Source of the DNA: Clostridioides sp. ES-S-0054-01
GTDB lineage: Bacteria; Bacillota; Clostridia; Peptostreptococcales; Peptostreptococcaceae
DNA length: 64,000 nt
NCBI GenBank assembly: GCA_021561035.1
Contig: CP067346.1
Location: forward strand, 2,263,001-2,327,000
Direction: 5' to 3'
The notes under the pieces were generated by a model, which made no database searches, was not told the DNA's origin, and saw only the letters and a list, made by a program, of their open reading frames with translations. How positions within the stretch are numbered: position 1 is the first letter of the stretch; the number at the start of each line of letters is the position of its first letter. The position numbers were made by a program, and so were the translations under genes. Below are positions 34,820-44,900 of this stretch, piece by piece.

Positions 34820-37800
34820 CTATATTTTTCTATTCACTATATTGATTTCATCTTTAGCATTTTCATTGGCAATTGCTTTTATAACGTCTACACAATCGCC
34901 TGTCCAACTCGTATAAATACATGCAATTATTCCATTAATATCAGTTCTATCATTTACTTTTTCTATTGTACCAAGAGCAGATTCTACGTTTACAGAAGCA
35001 CCTTCAATTGGATTATTATACTTATCTGTTACTGATATTAAGATGCTTATATCATCTTTTCCATTGGCAAATATAAAGTTGGTTTCTGAGTATATTTTTA
35101 AAAAGTAAGGTTCTAAGGTATAATCTGATATGTATATATATCCATTGTATAGGGTGTTGTAGATTGGATTTAATGATATATGCTTTAATTCTTTTAGTGA
35201 AGATGTTTTATGAGTTTCAAAATAGACCTTCACCTTAGTTGGGTATTTTTCTTCAAATTTATGTAGCTTTATTTCAACTTCATCTTTTTCATAGTCATAT
35301 AAAGCTATAAAAGAGTTCTTAATTTTGTATCTAACATTTATTATACTTCCCTTAGGTACTTCTTTTTCAAAAACTATAACATTATTTTTAATAGTATAGT
35401 CCTTCATTAATACATCATTTACTGTAATAGATATTGTTGTCTCATCTATATCTATGTTTTGTAAGTATAAAGTTTTAAATCCAAGAGATTCAAATTTTTC
35501 TTCATTTTCAAGTGAATATTCTCCTGTTTTACTTATAAAAAATACTTGAGTATATGGTTCTTCTATTCCAATTTCATAGATAATAATAGGTGAATATTGT
35601 TGTGGTATAGGAGACATTCTTATAGTTTTAGTATAGGGAACCTTAAATATTATTCCATCTTGATCTAATTCTGATATAAAATCATTTTGAGATAAATATA
35701 ATGATTGTGCATTTAATGGTTTTTTAGTTATTTTATCTCCACCATCATATAAAATATTATATTCTTCAGAATATACATCTACTTTGGTAAATTTTATACT
35801 TTTTATATTTTCTATTTTAAAATCATTTGCTTTTGCAACTACCTCTGCATATTCCTCAATATTTTTTATAATTGTATGTGATTGAGTGTCATATGGTAGA
35901 TTATATGATGTTATATTTTCATATTTAGAGGAGTATTCTGTAGGATTATAAGTGGCTTTAACTCGTATATCCCCTATTGCAGGTACAAACATTTCTAAAT
36001 TCATTCCTGTATACTCATATCTCCCAACTTTTAGGTTTAAACTGTATAGCTTTGCTCTCTCTTTTAAAACAATTTTAAACCTCACAAATCTCTTAGCCTC
36101 AATCTTAGTATTATTTTCTACTTGAATCCATTTGTCTGAATTTAGTTTTCCCTCTAAATTAGTAAGTACATTATCATCCTGTATATAAAATTCTACACTT
36201 CCATCAAATTTCATTGATGGCATTACATATTTTAAATTCTCTGTTTTTTCTACTGTATCTCCTAAATCCATTATATTAGTTATAGATACTGAAATAGAAT
36301 TATTTGATAATGGCATCAATACTTCTTCTCTATAATAAAAATTAAAACTCAGGAAAGAATCAATAAAATTTCTCCAATCAGATTCACATTCATAAATTAG
36401 TTCTCGATGTTGTAGTTTAGGCATTTTGGATGGTTTAAGTACAAATCTTAATTTAAATACTTTGCATAGTATTAAATTTTGAGGAAGGGGTTCTCCATAA
36501 ATCAATTTAACAGGTTGCATCCATTCTCCATAAATATCGTTATGACCTACATAATATACATCTACAGTACTAAATAGACTGGATTTTTGTATCCATGATA
36601 TTTCCTGAATGGATGTAGGTTTTTTGTCAAATAAAAAAGGTGTTGTTTCATAAATATATTCATCAAGAAAATCATAATAATAATCGTTATAATATTTTAT
36701 TGGTTTTGCCCACAGCATATTATCTTTATAGAAAAATTTTGAACTATCAAGTAATAAGTCTTTTTTATTAACTTTTCTAATATCATATTTTTCAATTTTT
36801 CCTGTTGGTTCTGATACACTCAAAGTAATCTTTATTAATATCCTAGACTTATTAAAGCTATCCTGTAATATTTTCTCTTGACCATTCATATTGCATTTAT
36901 TATATAAATAATACTCATCTTGATTATAATAGTAATATCCATTATGTATGCTTGGACACCAACGTGCTAAAGCATTTTGCAATGTTCTTAAAGATACAAT
37001 TATAATATCATCAATATGCCCATACCTTATAGTAAGCACCTTTGGGTAATCTAAAATCACCACATCACTTATACTTGCTTCTACTACAAGCTCAAACCTC
37101 TTATACTCATTCGAATTTAAACTAAATTCTGTAAGACCATATACATAAGTATGTTTTCTATTATCATCAATTATGAATTCCCCTCTATCAACTTGCCCCA
37201 AAAACTCTTTGTATTCAGTCGAATCTGCAATTATAGAATCTGAATAAAATTTTATTTTATCTCCATTGATTAGAGTATAATCCTCTTCGTCTACTTGATT
37301 TTCAAATTCATATAAAACACATGCTTCTTCCGGGCTAAATTTTTCTATGATACAATAATATTTTCTATCATAAACATCAGTAGAAGCTTCAAAAGCTGGA
37401 GCTGTATCTACCATATCCTTTTTCCCATTTTCTGATACCTGAAAATCTCCATTTATAGCTCCAACAAGTGAATCATATTCTAGTGGGGGAAATATCTCAA
37501 TATATTCTTTTTGCCTTGTAACCTCTATAGCTTTTATGCATACCTTATGGTCAAAATAACCATACTCAGTAAATTCAACCTTATCATCAGTTTCATTATC
37601 TTCTAAAAAATCCCTATATCCATGTGTATATGAATATATTTTTACTGGCCCTTTTATATCATAAATTTCTATATCAAATTTATATCTCTTTGAATAATCT
37701 TTATTTTTTAACTCTGGTATCAAACTATATAAGTAAATATCTGCCACTTGAGTATACTCATCAAATAGATAGTCTAAAGCTAGTTCAGATGTATAGGTTG

Positions 37801-38191
37801 GTCCAAATGGCTCTCCTTCAATTTTTTCCCTAATTGGAGATACTTCTCTTGCACTTACTCTAATACTTACTTTAGAATCATAAGTTATATAATTAGTTTT
37901 TGCTTCCATCTTATATCTATAATAAAATTTTATAGTGTTGTATTTCACTTTGTTACTTGCTCTTATTCCGTATATTTTATTTAATAGTTTAAATGTCTTT
38001 TTATATGTAGTATCTTCTGATTTATATAACTTACAATCATTATAATCTCCTATTCCAGACTGAAATGCTTTCATTCTACTTGCTATGTTAGTATTTAGAT
38101 ATGGAACTATTTCTACTCTTTCTGGCAATTTAAAATTAGTATAACTCAGCATTTCATTTTCTTGCATAATTATATTTTTACCTTCTTCCAT
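34820..38191 (-). CDS. Giant baseplate protein with C-terminal invasin-like Ig domain (1,123 residues)
   Basis: This long beta-rich protein has no signal peptide. A copy of the cluster's repeated beta module lies near residues 915-970 (ISITVNDVLMKDYTIKNNVI, then PKGSIINVRYKI). The last 81 residues form a Big_1/invasin-type Ig domain (ISILISVTDKYNNPIEGASV, TDINGIIACIY), the type found in intimins and phage surface proteins. GGAGGTGA precedes ATG 38191, 15 nt after the wedge gene. Its position directly after the wedge protein suggests an outer baseplate arm, with the Ig domain outward; this is inference. Confidence 0.6.
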   Translation of the reverse strand: MEEGKNIIMQENEMLSYTNFKLPERVEIVPYLNTNIASRMKAFQSGIGDYNDCKLYKSEDTTYKKTFKLLNKIYGIRASNKVKYNTIKFYYRYKMEAKTNYITYDSKVSIRVSAREVSPIREKIEGEPFGPTYTSELALDYLFDEYTQVADIYLYSLIPELKNKDYSKRYKFDIEIYDIKGPVKIYSYTHGYRDFLEDNETDDKVEFTEYGYFDHKVCIKAIEVTRQKEYIEIFPPLEYDSLVGAINGDFQVSENGKKDMVDTAPAFEASTDVYDRKYYCIIEKFSPEEACVLYEFENQVDEEDYTLINGDKIKFYSDSIIADSTEYKEFLGQVDRGEFIIDDNRKHTYVYGLTEFSLNSNEYKRFELVVEASISDVVILDYPKVLTIRYGHIDDIIIVSLRTLQNALARWCPSIHNGYYYYNQDEYYLYNKCNMNGQEKILQDSFNKSRILIKITLSVSEPTGKIEKYDIRKVNKKDLLLDSSKFFYKDNMLWAKPIKYYNDYYYDFLDEYIYETTPFLFDKKPTSIQEISWIQKSSLFSTVDVYYVGHNDIYGEWMQPVKLIYGEPLPQNLILCKVFKLRFVLKPSKMPKLQHRELIYECESDWRNFIDSFLSFNFYYREEVLMPLSNNSISVSITNIMDLGDTVEKTENLKYVMPSMKFDGSVEFYIQDDNVLTNLEGKLNSDKWIQVENNTKIEAKRFVRFKIVLKERAKLYSLNLKVGRYEYTGMNLEMFVPAIGDIRVKATYNPTEYSSKYENITSYNLPYDTQSHTIIKNIEEYAEVVAKANDFKIENIKSIKFTKVDVYSEEYNILYDGGDKITKKPLNAQSLYLSQNDFISELDQDGIIFKVPYTKTIRMSPIPQQYSPIIIYEIGIEEPYTQVFFISKTGEYSLENEEKFESLGFKTLYLQNIDIDETTISITVNDVLMKDYTIKNNVIVFEKEVPKGSIINVRYKIKNSFIALYDYEKDEVEIKLHKFEEKYPTKVKVYFETHKTSSLKELKHISLNPIYNTLYNGYIYISDYTLEPYFLKIYSETNFIFANGKDDISILISVTDKYNNPIEGASVNVESALGTIEKVNDRTDINGIIACIYTSWTGDCVDVIKAIANENAKDEINIVNRKI

Positions 38192-38206
38192 TTTTTCACC
38201 TCCAAT

Positions 38207-39325
38207 CTACTTTTTATAATATCCATATTTTGAAAATCCTTTTATACTGGCATCAAGAAAGGTTGGTAAAAATGAAAAACTATTATTATAATCTTCGTCT
38301 TCCTTTACCCAGGTATCTTCATCATACCTAAAATCATTCCAGAAAGTTGAAGTATCCTCTTTTATTTTTGTTACATAATCAATTAATAGATTGGTTGGGG
38401 TTGCATCTGAATTATATAATTCTATATTTAATTTTTTATTGTTTATATCTACTAGTTGATACATTTCAAGACTCTTTATAAAGGAAATAACTACTGATTT
38501 ATTTTTTTTATCAGGATTTCCCTTTAAAAGAATTTCTCCTCTAGAAGTGATATATACATCATCTAAATCTATTAGATTGTTGTCTATTGATATAGTATTT
38601 ATCAAAACCATCTTTTCAGATATAATAAAATCTTCACTCATATCCTTCCATTCTTTTACTTCTCTAATCCCAAGCTCTCTTGCAATTCCATTAGCAAGAC
38701 CTCTTTTTGTCGAACTAGCTGGATTTTTAAAAACATCAAGAATTCTAAGCTTATAATCATGATTCTTTTCTCCTTTAAGTCTAGAACATCCTACCAAAGA
38801 ACCAAATTCATCAAAAAAATTCCATACATGATGTAAACTCAACTCAAATAAAAATTCTTTATTAATACACTTTATTTTTATTTTCCCAAAAGGTAAATCT
38901 CCTTCTTTATCATATGGCTCTCTAACATAAATTACTTTTTTCTTTTCATCAATAAAATAATAATCTGGCTGTCTTATGTTATTTTCTAAATTTTTTTCAT
39001 TTTTCTTTATTCCAAAAAAAGTATACAGGTCCCAACTTCTTTCAAGTATAAGTTGATTTGTATACACCATAGAAATATTATTTATGTTAAAGTTGCTTGG
39101 TAATAAAACTTTATATACCAAATCAATAAATTCCTCATCTGCTGACTCAATATACATTTGCTTTGAAGCATAAAGTAGCATTTCTTCTATTTCATCCAAC
39201 TCCATGCCAAATATATTTAAAAACTCAATCCCAATAGATTTGTTGGATTTTTTCTTCATTTCAAACCAAAAAGGAAGCATTGACCTTATTTTTTCTGTAT
39301 ATCTTGCAAAATCACTTTCTTTCAT
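38207..39325 (-). CDS. Baseplate wedge protein, large-myovirus type
   Basis: In this 372-residue protein the stretch WNFFDEFGSLVGCSRLKGEK followed by YKLRILDVFKNPASSTKRGL (about 175-215) is the recognisable core of baseplate wedge proteins in large Firmicutes myoviruses. The N-terminal 100 residues are helical (IGIEFLNIFGMELDEIEEML). It follows the baseplate J-like and membrane-anchored genes, as expected for the wedge position. GGAGTGA precedes ATG 39325, which directly follows the previous stop. It likely joins the J-like protein to the outer arms. Confidence 0.7.
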   Translation of the reverse strand: MKESDFARYTEKIRSMLPFWFEMKKKSNKSIGIEFLNIFGMELDEIEEMLLYASKQMYIESADEEFIDLVYKVLLPSNFNINNISMVYTNQLILERSWDLYTFFGIKKNEKNLENNIRQPDYYFIDEKKKVIYVREPYDKEGDLPFGKIKIKCINKEFLFELSLHHVWNFFDEFGSLVGCSRLKGEKNHDYKLRILDVFKNPASSTKRGLANGIARELGIREVKEWKDMSEDFIISEKMVLINTISIDNNLIDLDDVYITSRGEILLKGNPDKKNKSVVISFIKSLEMYQLVDINNKKLNIELYNSDATPTNLLIDYVTKIKEDTSTFWNDFRYDEDTWVKEDEDYNNSFSFLPTFLDASIKGFSKYGYYKK

Positions 39326-40000
39326 TTAGATAATCACTCCTCTAAACCTAAGCCCTACTAAATCTCCATTTAAATTATTTAATGTTTTATTTGCATCAAA
39401 CATAATATCATTCATTACAAATAGAAATGTGTCAAATACTGTTATAGACTTAGTGTATATATCTGGATAAAAGGCAGATACACAAATTTCTTGAATCCTA
39501 GCAACTATTTCATGCTGCCTATCTGAATTCCAATGATTATACTTATCCATTACTATATCAAGTACGTTTACTTCTTCTTGTGAATAGCAATTATTATCTT
39601 TATAAAAACTTTTCAAATCAGCAATAATATTATTTAATGTATAAACACTCTCTGTATATAATTCATCTGTATCTACTATCTTTCCATAATCTACCTTTTT
39701 ACATAATTTTAAAGCATGAACCTTAAATATATTCATATGATTAATCAGTATTTCTTTAAAAACAGCCTCTTTTCCCTTATTTTCAAGTGTAAAATGTATT
39801 TTTATAATATTTTTATTTAGTTCTATTTTTTTAAATATGGGATGTGAATACAGCATTAATTTATTATTTGTAGCTCTATACTGTTCTTTATTCTTTATCT
39901 TATATTTTTTTCTACCTAAGTAAGCTCCAACTACAGTGATAATTGCAGTTGTAATTGCTACAACACTCTTTATTAATTCCAAATATACGTTTTCAGTCAT
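39326..40000 (-). CDS. Membrane-anchored protein inside the baseplate operon (224 residues)
   Basis: The N-terminus carries one hydrophobic segment (IKSVVAITTAIITVVGAYLG, about residues 9-28) followed by a basic RKKYKIKNK stretch, which predicts a single membrane span with a cytoplasmic C-terminal domain of about 190 residues. The C-terminal part is mixed helix and strand and not recognised. It is too long, with only one span, to be a typical holin. It lies 8 nt after the baseplate J-like gene and abuts the wedge gene, with GGTGA before ATG 40000. A role in membrane attachment or release of the particle is inferred. Confidence 0.55.
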   Translation of the reverse strand: MTENVYLELIKSVVAITTAIITVVGAYLGRKKYKIKNKEQYRATNNKLMLYSHPIFKKIELNKNIIKIHFTLENKGKEAVFKEILINHMNIFKVHALKLCKKVDYGKIVDTDELYTESVYTLNNIIADLKSFYKDNNCYSQEEVNVLDIVMDKYNHWNSDRQHEIVARIQEICVSAFYPDIYTKSITVFDTFLFVMNDIMFDANKTLNNLNGDLVGLRFRGVII

Positions 40001-40008
40001 TATGTCAC

Positions 40009-40824
40009 CTATATAATTACTACAGAATCCTCATCTGGAGAAACAATAAATTTCTCATCCCATCTGCAATCATGATTAATTAATAAACAATTTTTATTGT
40101 TTATCTTAATACTGTTACAAGAATACGTTAGTATAGAATCACTAACTTGCATGATTCTTTGAGTCAATTCATTTATAAATAGTGATTCTCCTATGTTTAT
40201 TGAATTTATATAGCTTATCATTTCTTCTCTTACAGATACTCTTATAGATTGTTTCTCTATTTCATCTATATAGGGAGAAAATACCAAACCTATATTTAAC
40301 TTTACATATTTAAAATTAGGTAACTTTACTATGACCTTTTCTCCAAATGATGTTATATCCAATAAGGCTTCTCTTACATTCAAAAGTAAATCTTCATCAT
40401 TTATATTTTCAGTTATTGGTATGATAGTCATACTACCTGGTCCATGAGAGTATCTTTTTAATATTACATCCTTTATACCTTCTATGCTTAAAACAGCTAA
40501 TCTTATGGAAGTTTCATTTGCCTTAGCCAAGGTTAATGTCTGATGAGTAATTCTTTTTCTATAATCCTCATCCGATTCTTCAAACAATCTTTTACATCCA
40601 ACTAATATACCTATAGCATTTAAAAATCTACCTGTAGCAGTAGTTACAAAAGCTTGAAGATGGCTCATTGTAAGTACATCATAAAATTCTGATATATTTT
40701 TATTTATTATATCAGAAAAAAGTTTAGCTATAGAGCCAGGACTTGTGTCAAATCCAATTTTATTTAGTTCCACTTCCGTTTCCTTGACCAGAGATTCAAA
40801 ATTTTTATTGTGTATTAATATCAT
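40009..40824 (-). CDS. Baseplate J-like wedge protein
   Basis: This 271-residue protein has the layout of P2 gpJ/T4 gp6-type proteins: a helical N-terminus (SPGSIAKLFSDIINKNISEF), ATGRFLNAIGILVGCKRLFE, then ESDEDYRKRITHQTLTLAKA, the strongest family signature. A beta domain (IKDVILKRYSHGPGSMTIIP) and an alpha/beta C-terminal domain follow. It overlaps the gp25-like gene by 20 nt, with GGGGTGA as ribosome binding site inside that gene. It forms the baseplate iris around the hub. The family call is firm from sequence and gene order. Confidence 0.82.
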   Translation of the reverse strand: MILIHNKNFESLVKETEVELNKIGFDTSPGSIAKLFSDIINKNISEFYDVLTMSHLQAFVTTATGRFLNAIGILVGCKRLFEESDEDYRKRITHQTLTLAKANETSIRLAVLSIEGIKDVILKRYSHGPGSMTIIPITENINDEDLLLNVREALLDITSFGEKVIVKLPNFKYVKLNIGLVFSPYIDEIEKQSIRVSVREEMISYINSINIGESLFINELTQRIMQVSDSILTYSCNSIKINNKNCLLINHDCRWDEKFIVSPDEDSVVII

Positions 40825-41218
40825 ACTTAATTTTCACCCCACTAACTACATCAATTTCCATGTTAATAACAATTGGATTGTTACTTCTTCTTTCTTTTAT
40901 AAAAATTAATAATTCTAGCTTATCGCTGTATATTTTAGGTATAAAAAACAAACTATTTTTTTCAACTAACTCATCATAAAATAAGGCATTTTCAATAGAT
41001 TCTATAATTAAATCTAAGGTGTTTTTATTATTTAATGTCCCTAAAAACTTTTCTATATCTGAACCTATATAGTCCACATTAAACCAATCTTTTGTTACAG
41101 ATTTTATTCTACAAATACATTTTTGTCTAAGTAAATCATCTGAATTTAAGTATAACAAATTATTGGAATTATTATCATATATAAGTTCTCCACTATCTGT
41201 TATACAAAAATCAAACAT
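40805..41218 (-). CDS. gp25/XkdS-like baseplate protein
   Basis: The 137-residue size and fold pattern match the T4 gp25/PBSX XkdS family: ICRIKSVTKDWFNVDYIGSD, the typical loop with a Trp and Gly, then helix NTLDLIIESIENALFYDELV and strands with LELLIFIKERRSNNPIVINM. It overlaps the spike gene by 8 nt and the J-like gene by 20 nt, so the three are translationally coupled. It is the sheath-baseplate connecting piece in contractile systems. Confidence 0.78.
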   Translation of the reverse strand: MFDFCITDSGELIYDNNSNNLLYLNSDDLLRQKCICRIKSVTKDWFNVDYIGSDIEKFLGTLNNKNTLDLIIESIENALFYDELVEKNSLFFIPKIYSDKLELLIFIKERRSNNPIVINMEIDVVSGVKIKYDINTQ

Positions 41219-41987
41219 TTTTATCTACTCCATTTATCTTTATCTTTTTTGTATCAATAACTATCTCACTTCCAGATAAAATAATCTTATCCTCAGCACA
41301 TATATTTATATTATTTGATATTACCGACCAGTTTTCCGATTTAGCAGAAAAATCTCCAAAAATTTCTATAGTTTTATTTTCAGCATTTATCCTTAGCCCA
41401 ACATTAGTTGCTGTAAATATATCTATACTGCTATCATCTCTCAATTTTACAATAGAAGATTTTTTAGGATGATATACACCAACTTCTTTACCTCCAAAAA
41501 ATCCTTTTTTTTCTATTTTTTCTACAACACTATCAATAGGATTTTTATCCATAAAATCTTTATATTTTAATTTATCTTTATTGTTGTAATCTAGCCAGGT
41601 CTCGCTCATTTTCTTAGTTATTTTTCTTGAGTCTCTCTTTATATTTGATAAAAGGCATCCTTTTCTAATGTGATTTCGTCTTTTTTTTGATAGACATTTA
41701 TATGATTCATCCACCATTCCTGTTATCTTAGGTTGAAACACAGAATCATTATTAAATTGTATATAGACTTTATCACCTTTTTCTAATGGTGATAGTTGAA
41801 CTCCTTCCCCTATATTTTGAATAGGTACATTGGAAAAGGTTGCACTATTCCCTTTTAAGTTCTCTACATATATATCTGCTGTATTTTTACATATATTAAA
41901 ATCTATTACTTTACCTATAGAAGTTGTAAATATTGTTTTTGAATATGGATCTACTATGTTATCTATTAATTTATCTTTAAGCTTCAT
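41211..41987 (-). CDS. Baseplate spike protein (gpV/gp5-like)
   Basis: This 258-residue protein has an OB-fold-like N-terminal domain (about 20-95: KVIDFNICKNTADIYVENLK, LSPLEKGDKVYIQFNNDSVF, QPKITGMVDES), the mark of gpV/gp5 spikes. A basic helical linker (about 100-160) follows, then a repetitive beta-helix-like C-terminus with regularly spaced strands (LRINAENKTIEIFGDFSAK, INICAEDKIILSGSEIVIDT). No lysozyme domain and no PAAR tip are seen. AGGAGG precedes ATG 41987. It should trimerise below the hub and pierce the target envelope. Confidence 0.72.
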   Translation of the reverse strand: MKLKDKLIDNIVDPYSKTIFTTSIGKVIDFNICKNTADIYVENLKGNSATFSNVPIQNIGEGVQLSPLEKGDKVYIQFNNDSVFQPKITGMVDESYKCLSKKRRNHIRKGCLLSNIKRDSRKITKKMSETWLDYNNKDKLKYKDFMDKNPIDSVVEKIEKKGFFGGKEVGVYHPKKSSIVKLRDDSSIDIFTATNVGLRINAENKTIEIFGDFSAKSENWSVISNNINICAEDKIILSGSEIVIDTKKIKINGVDKNV

Positions 41988-41998
41988 ATGATTCCCTC

Positions 41999-44900
41999 CT
42001 ATTTTAGATTAAGCTTCATATATGAATTTTTATATAATGGATATATGATTATAGAGTTTTTATAATTAAACATTTCATATTGTGCAGTAAGCATATTGTT
42101 TAGTGTCTCATAATTATCTAATCTTGTTAGTTTAGAAATATTAGTTGTATTATCTGAATTTACTAACCTTTCATTATTTAATATGTTTGATATAGAAAAC
42201 AATATTTTATTACATGATTTTAGTACATTACTCATACCACTATATTTTAATGAATTTGCAGTCAATAAACCTGGTGTAACTGATGTTGTAAATTCAGTTT
42301 TCATATTTAAAGAATGTGTTACTCTCTTTGCTAAACATACACCTGATACTTCTCCAAGTAAATCATTAATTGCTATTAAATCATATACATTTACTTGTGG
42401 TTTTCCTGTAATAATCAAATCTCCATCATAAGCTTCTTTCCACGAGTTTTGAATTTCTGATATACAGTTTCTTATGGACATATGTCTGTTGTTTGCATAT
42501 AATTCTCTGTATTTTAAATTTTCATCCTCTAAATTAGAAAATATATTAAAATTTTGTATCCTTGAATTATCTAATACTTTGAGCTTCTGATTTGACCATT
42601 TTATATTACAATCACTTATTATAAAAGGTGTGGATTCTAGATTTCCTAATACATTATAAACGCCTCTTGCATTTGTTAACAAATTGTTATTATCTATAAT
42701 TATATTATTATTTATAATTGAGTCATAAAAATCTACTATATGCATTTGTGAAAAAGCTTTAGAATACTCATATACATCACTTTTTATCTTATTTGTATTA
42801 AATTTATACATCCAAACAGGCAAGCCAAAAAACAATCTATGTTCAAACAAGAATGGTCTTGGATATACCACAAACTCAGGCATAGATTTTTCACTCATTT
42901 TACATATATCCCATATCTTTTTACCTATTGGTAAAAACTCATAAATTGATTCACTTATATAATCAATACTCTGAATATCACCGAGATATATTCCTTTATA
43001 ATTACTTAGATATATATTTTTAGATATGTCACTTTGAATTGCTCCATAAGTTTCTATAGAATTAAAATCATACATACCAAAATGCTCTACACCATACCTA
43101 CTCTTAAAATTTTTTTCATTGTATTCAATATTTTGATATTTTGTTTTAAAGTTTCTCTTACTAATTAAATCTAATATTATATTACTTGCATCTTTCTTTA
43201 AATCTATATTGTCACCTAGAAAATTCATTTTTTCATCGAGATATTTATCTGTAAGCTCTAATCCATCTGACTTTGCCTCTATTAAAATAGTGTCTTTTAA
43301 AATATTTATTTCAACTATAGTTCCATTAAACACAATTGGATATTTTGAAGGATTTGAACCATACCCCATGCGAATATGTACTCTAGTTCCTTCTTTTAAA
43401 ACTTCTTGACTATCTAATTTATTTCTGTTTTCTACTATTTTTAAATTAATTTCATATTTTGACTCTTCTTTATATCCTTTTAAAAATTCTGCTGTTACAA
43501 ACTGATTTTTATTGAATATATTTAGAGTATCATTTTTTGTACAAACACTATTATCATCTAAATTTTTTTCATTATTACTATTAGAAATAACTATTTTTGC
43601 ACTTGATATAGGAGAATCAACATCTTGTGATACTTTTATCTCCATAACAGATTTATATATGTAGTAATTTGTCCAACTTTTTTGACCATCAAAACAATCT
43701 GTAGCCTCATCACATAACATAAATATAAAATTTGGAAATGCTTTAATGAGGGTTCCTTTTTGTGAATATAAAAATTCATCAATTAACATATTTTCTACAA
43801 CTGTATTTGGATTATTTTCAGGAAGCTCTTTAAAAGATTGTTTTGGTTTTACTCGTTTAATATTAAATGTTCCAATATCATTACCATGTATTTGATTAAA
43901 ATTTTCATTTTTAAATATTAAGTACTCATTACAAAGTAGCTCTTCTTTAAATTCATTGCCTAATGTACTTATACTTTGTGGTTCGTATCCATATTTATAT
44001 TCTGGTTCTACAACTATGTCAGGTTTAATGGTTTCTAGCTGTGTATTAATTTTATTACATTCAAATTTAACAGGGTATATAATATAAAAATCTGGCTCAA
44101 CAAAACCATTATATTTTTCATTTCCCCCTATTTCATACATAACAATATCTGTTCTAGGATATTTTATGAGAGACGTTTGTTTAACTCCATTTTTAAATCT
44201 AAAATCTCTTATCTTTTGCATAGCATTGTCTATTTCGTCGTACTTTGGTAAACTGAGATTTGGATACATTTCTAAATACATAAGTTTATTGTTAGCACAA
44301 ACATCTTGCATAGTTTTATTATCTATACCTTTAGATGTATAATCTATAAAGTCTTCTTCTGTACCTAGCCTCCCCTCAGGAATTTCATTATATTCATATG
44401 TTTCCTTAATTTCATTGAATGGTCTAAACCCTATTGGTTTCATCTTTTGGATTTTATCTATATCATAACTTCTACATTTAATGGTTATATTATACAGTCC
44501 AGGAAATCCAAAAACAGTATCTATTTGAACATCTTTTATAGTCATGTACTCTGTTCCAGTCAGATTTACAAGTTCATTTTCTACTTTTATAATATCTGTA
44601 TTTTTACTATTTAATTTATTGAATTTTTTTATTATACTCTCATCACTAGTTTTAAATTCAAAGATAAAGTCAATTTTATTAAATCCCATGTATTGTTTTG
44701 TTGGTGTTTCACCATTATTCAGTTTTATATTAGAAAATATGTTATTTAAATTAAAATTGATATATGTAAGATATACATTTTCTTCATTACTCAATATTTC
44801 ATCAAAGTAAATTTCATCCATTATAGTAGTTTTGCTCTTTATTTTACTAAAATCGATATTTTTTAAGTGTAATTTTTTAAATTTAAATTTACCAGTGAAG

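Noticed and set aside
39326-40000. Possible holin
   Set aside because: Only one membrane segment followed by about 190 soluble residues, and it is placed inside the baseplate operon with no endolysin nearby.
41211-41987. Spike with lysozyme or PAAR tip
   Set aside because: The sequence between OB fold and beta-helix is a basic linker without lysozyme residues, and no PAAR repeat is seen at the end.
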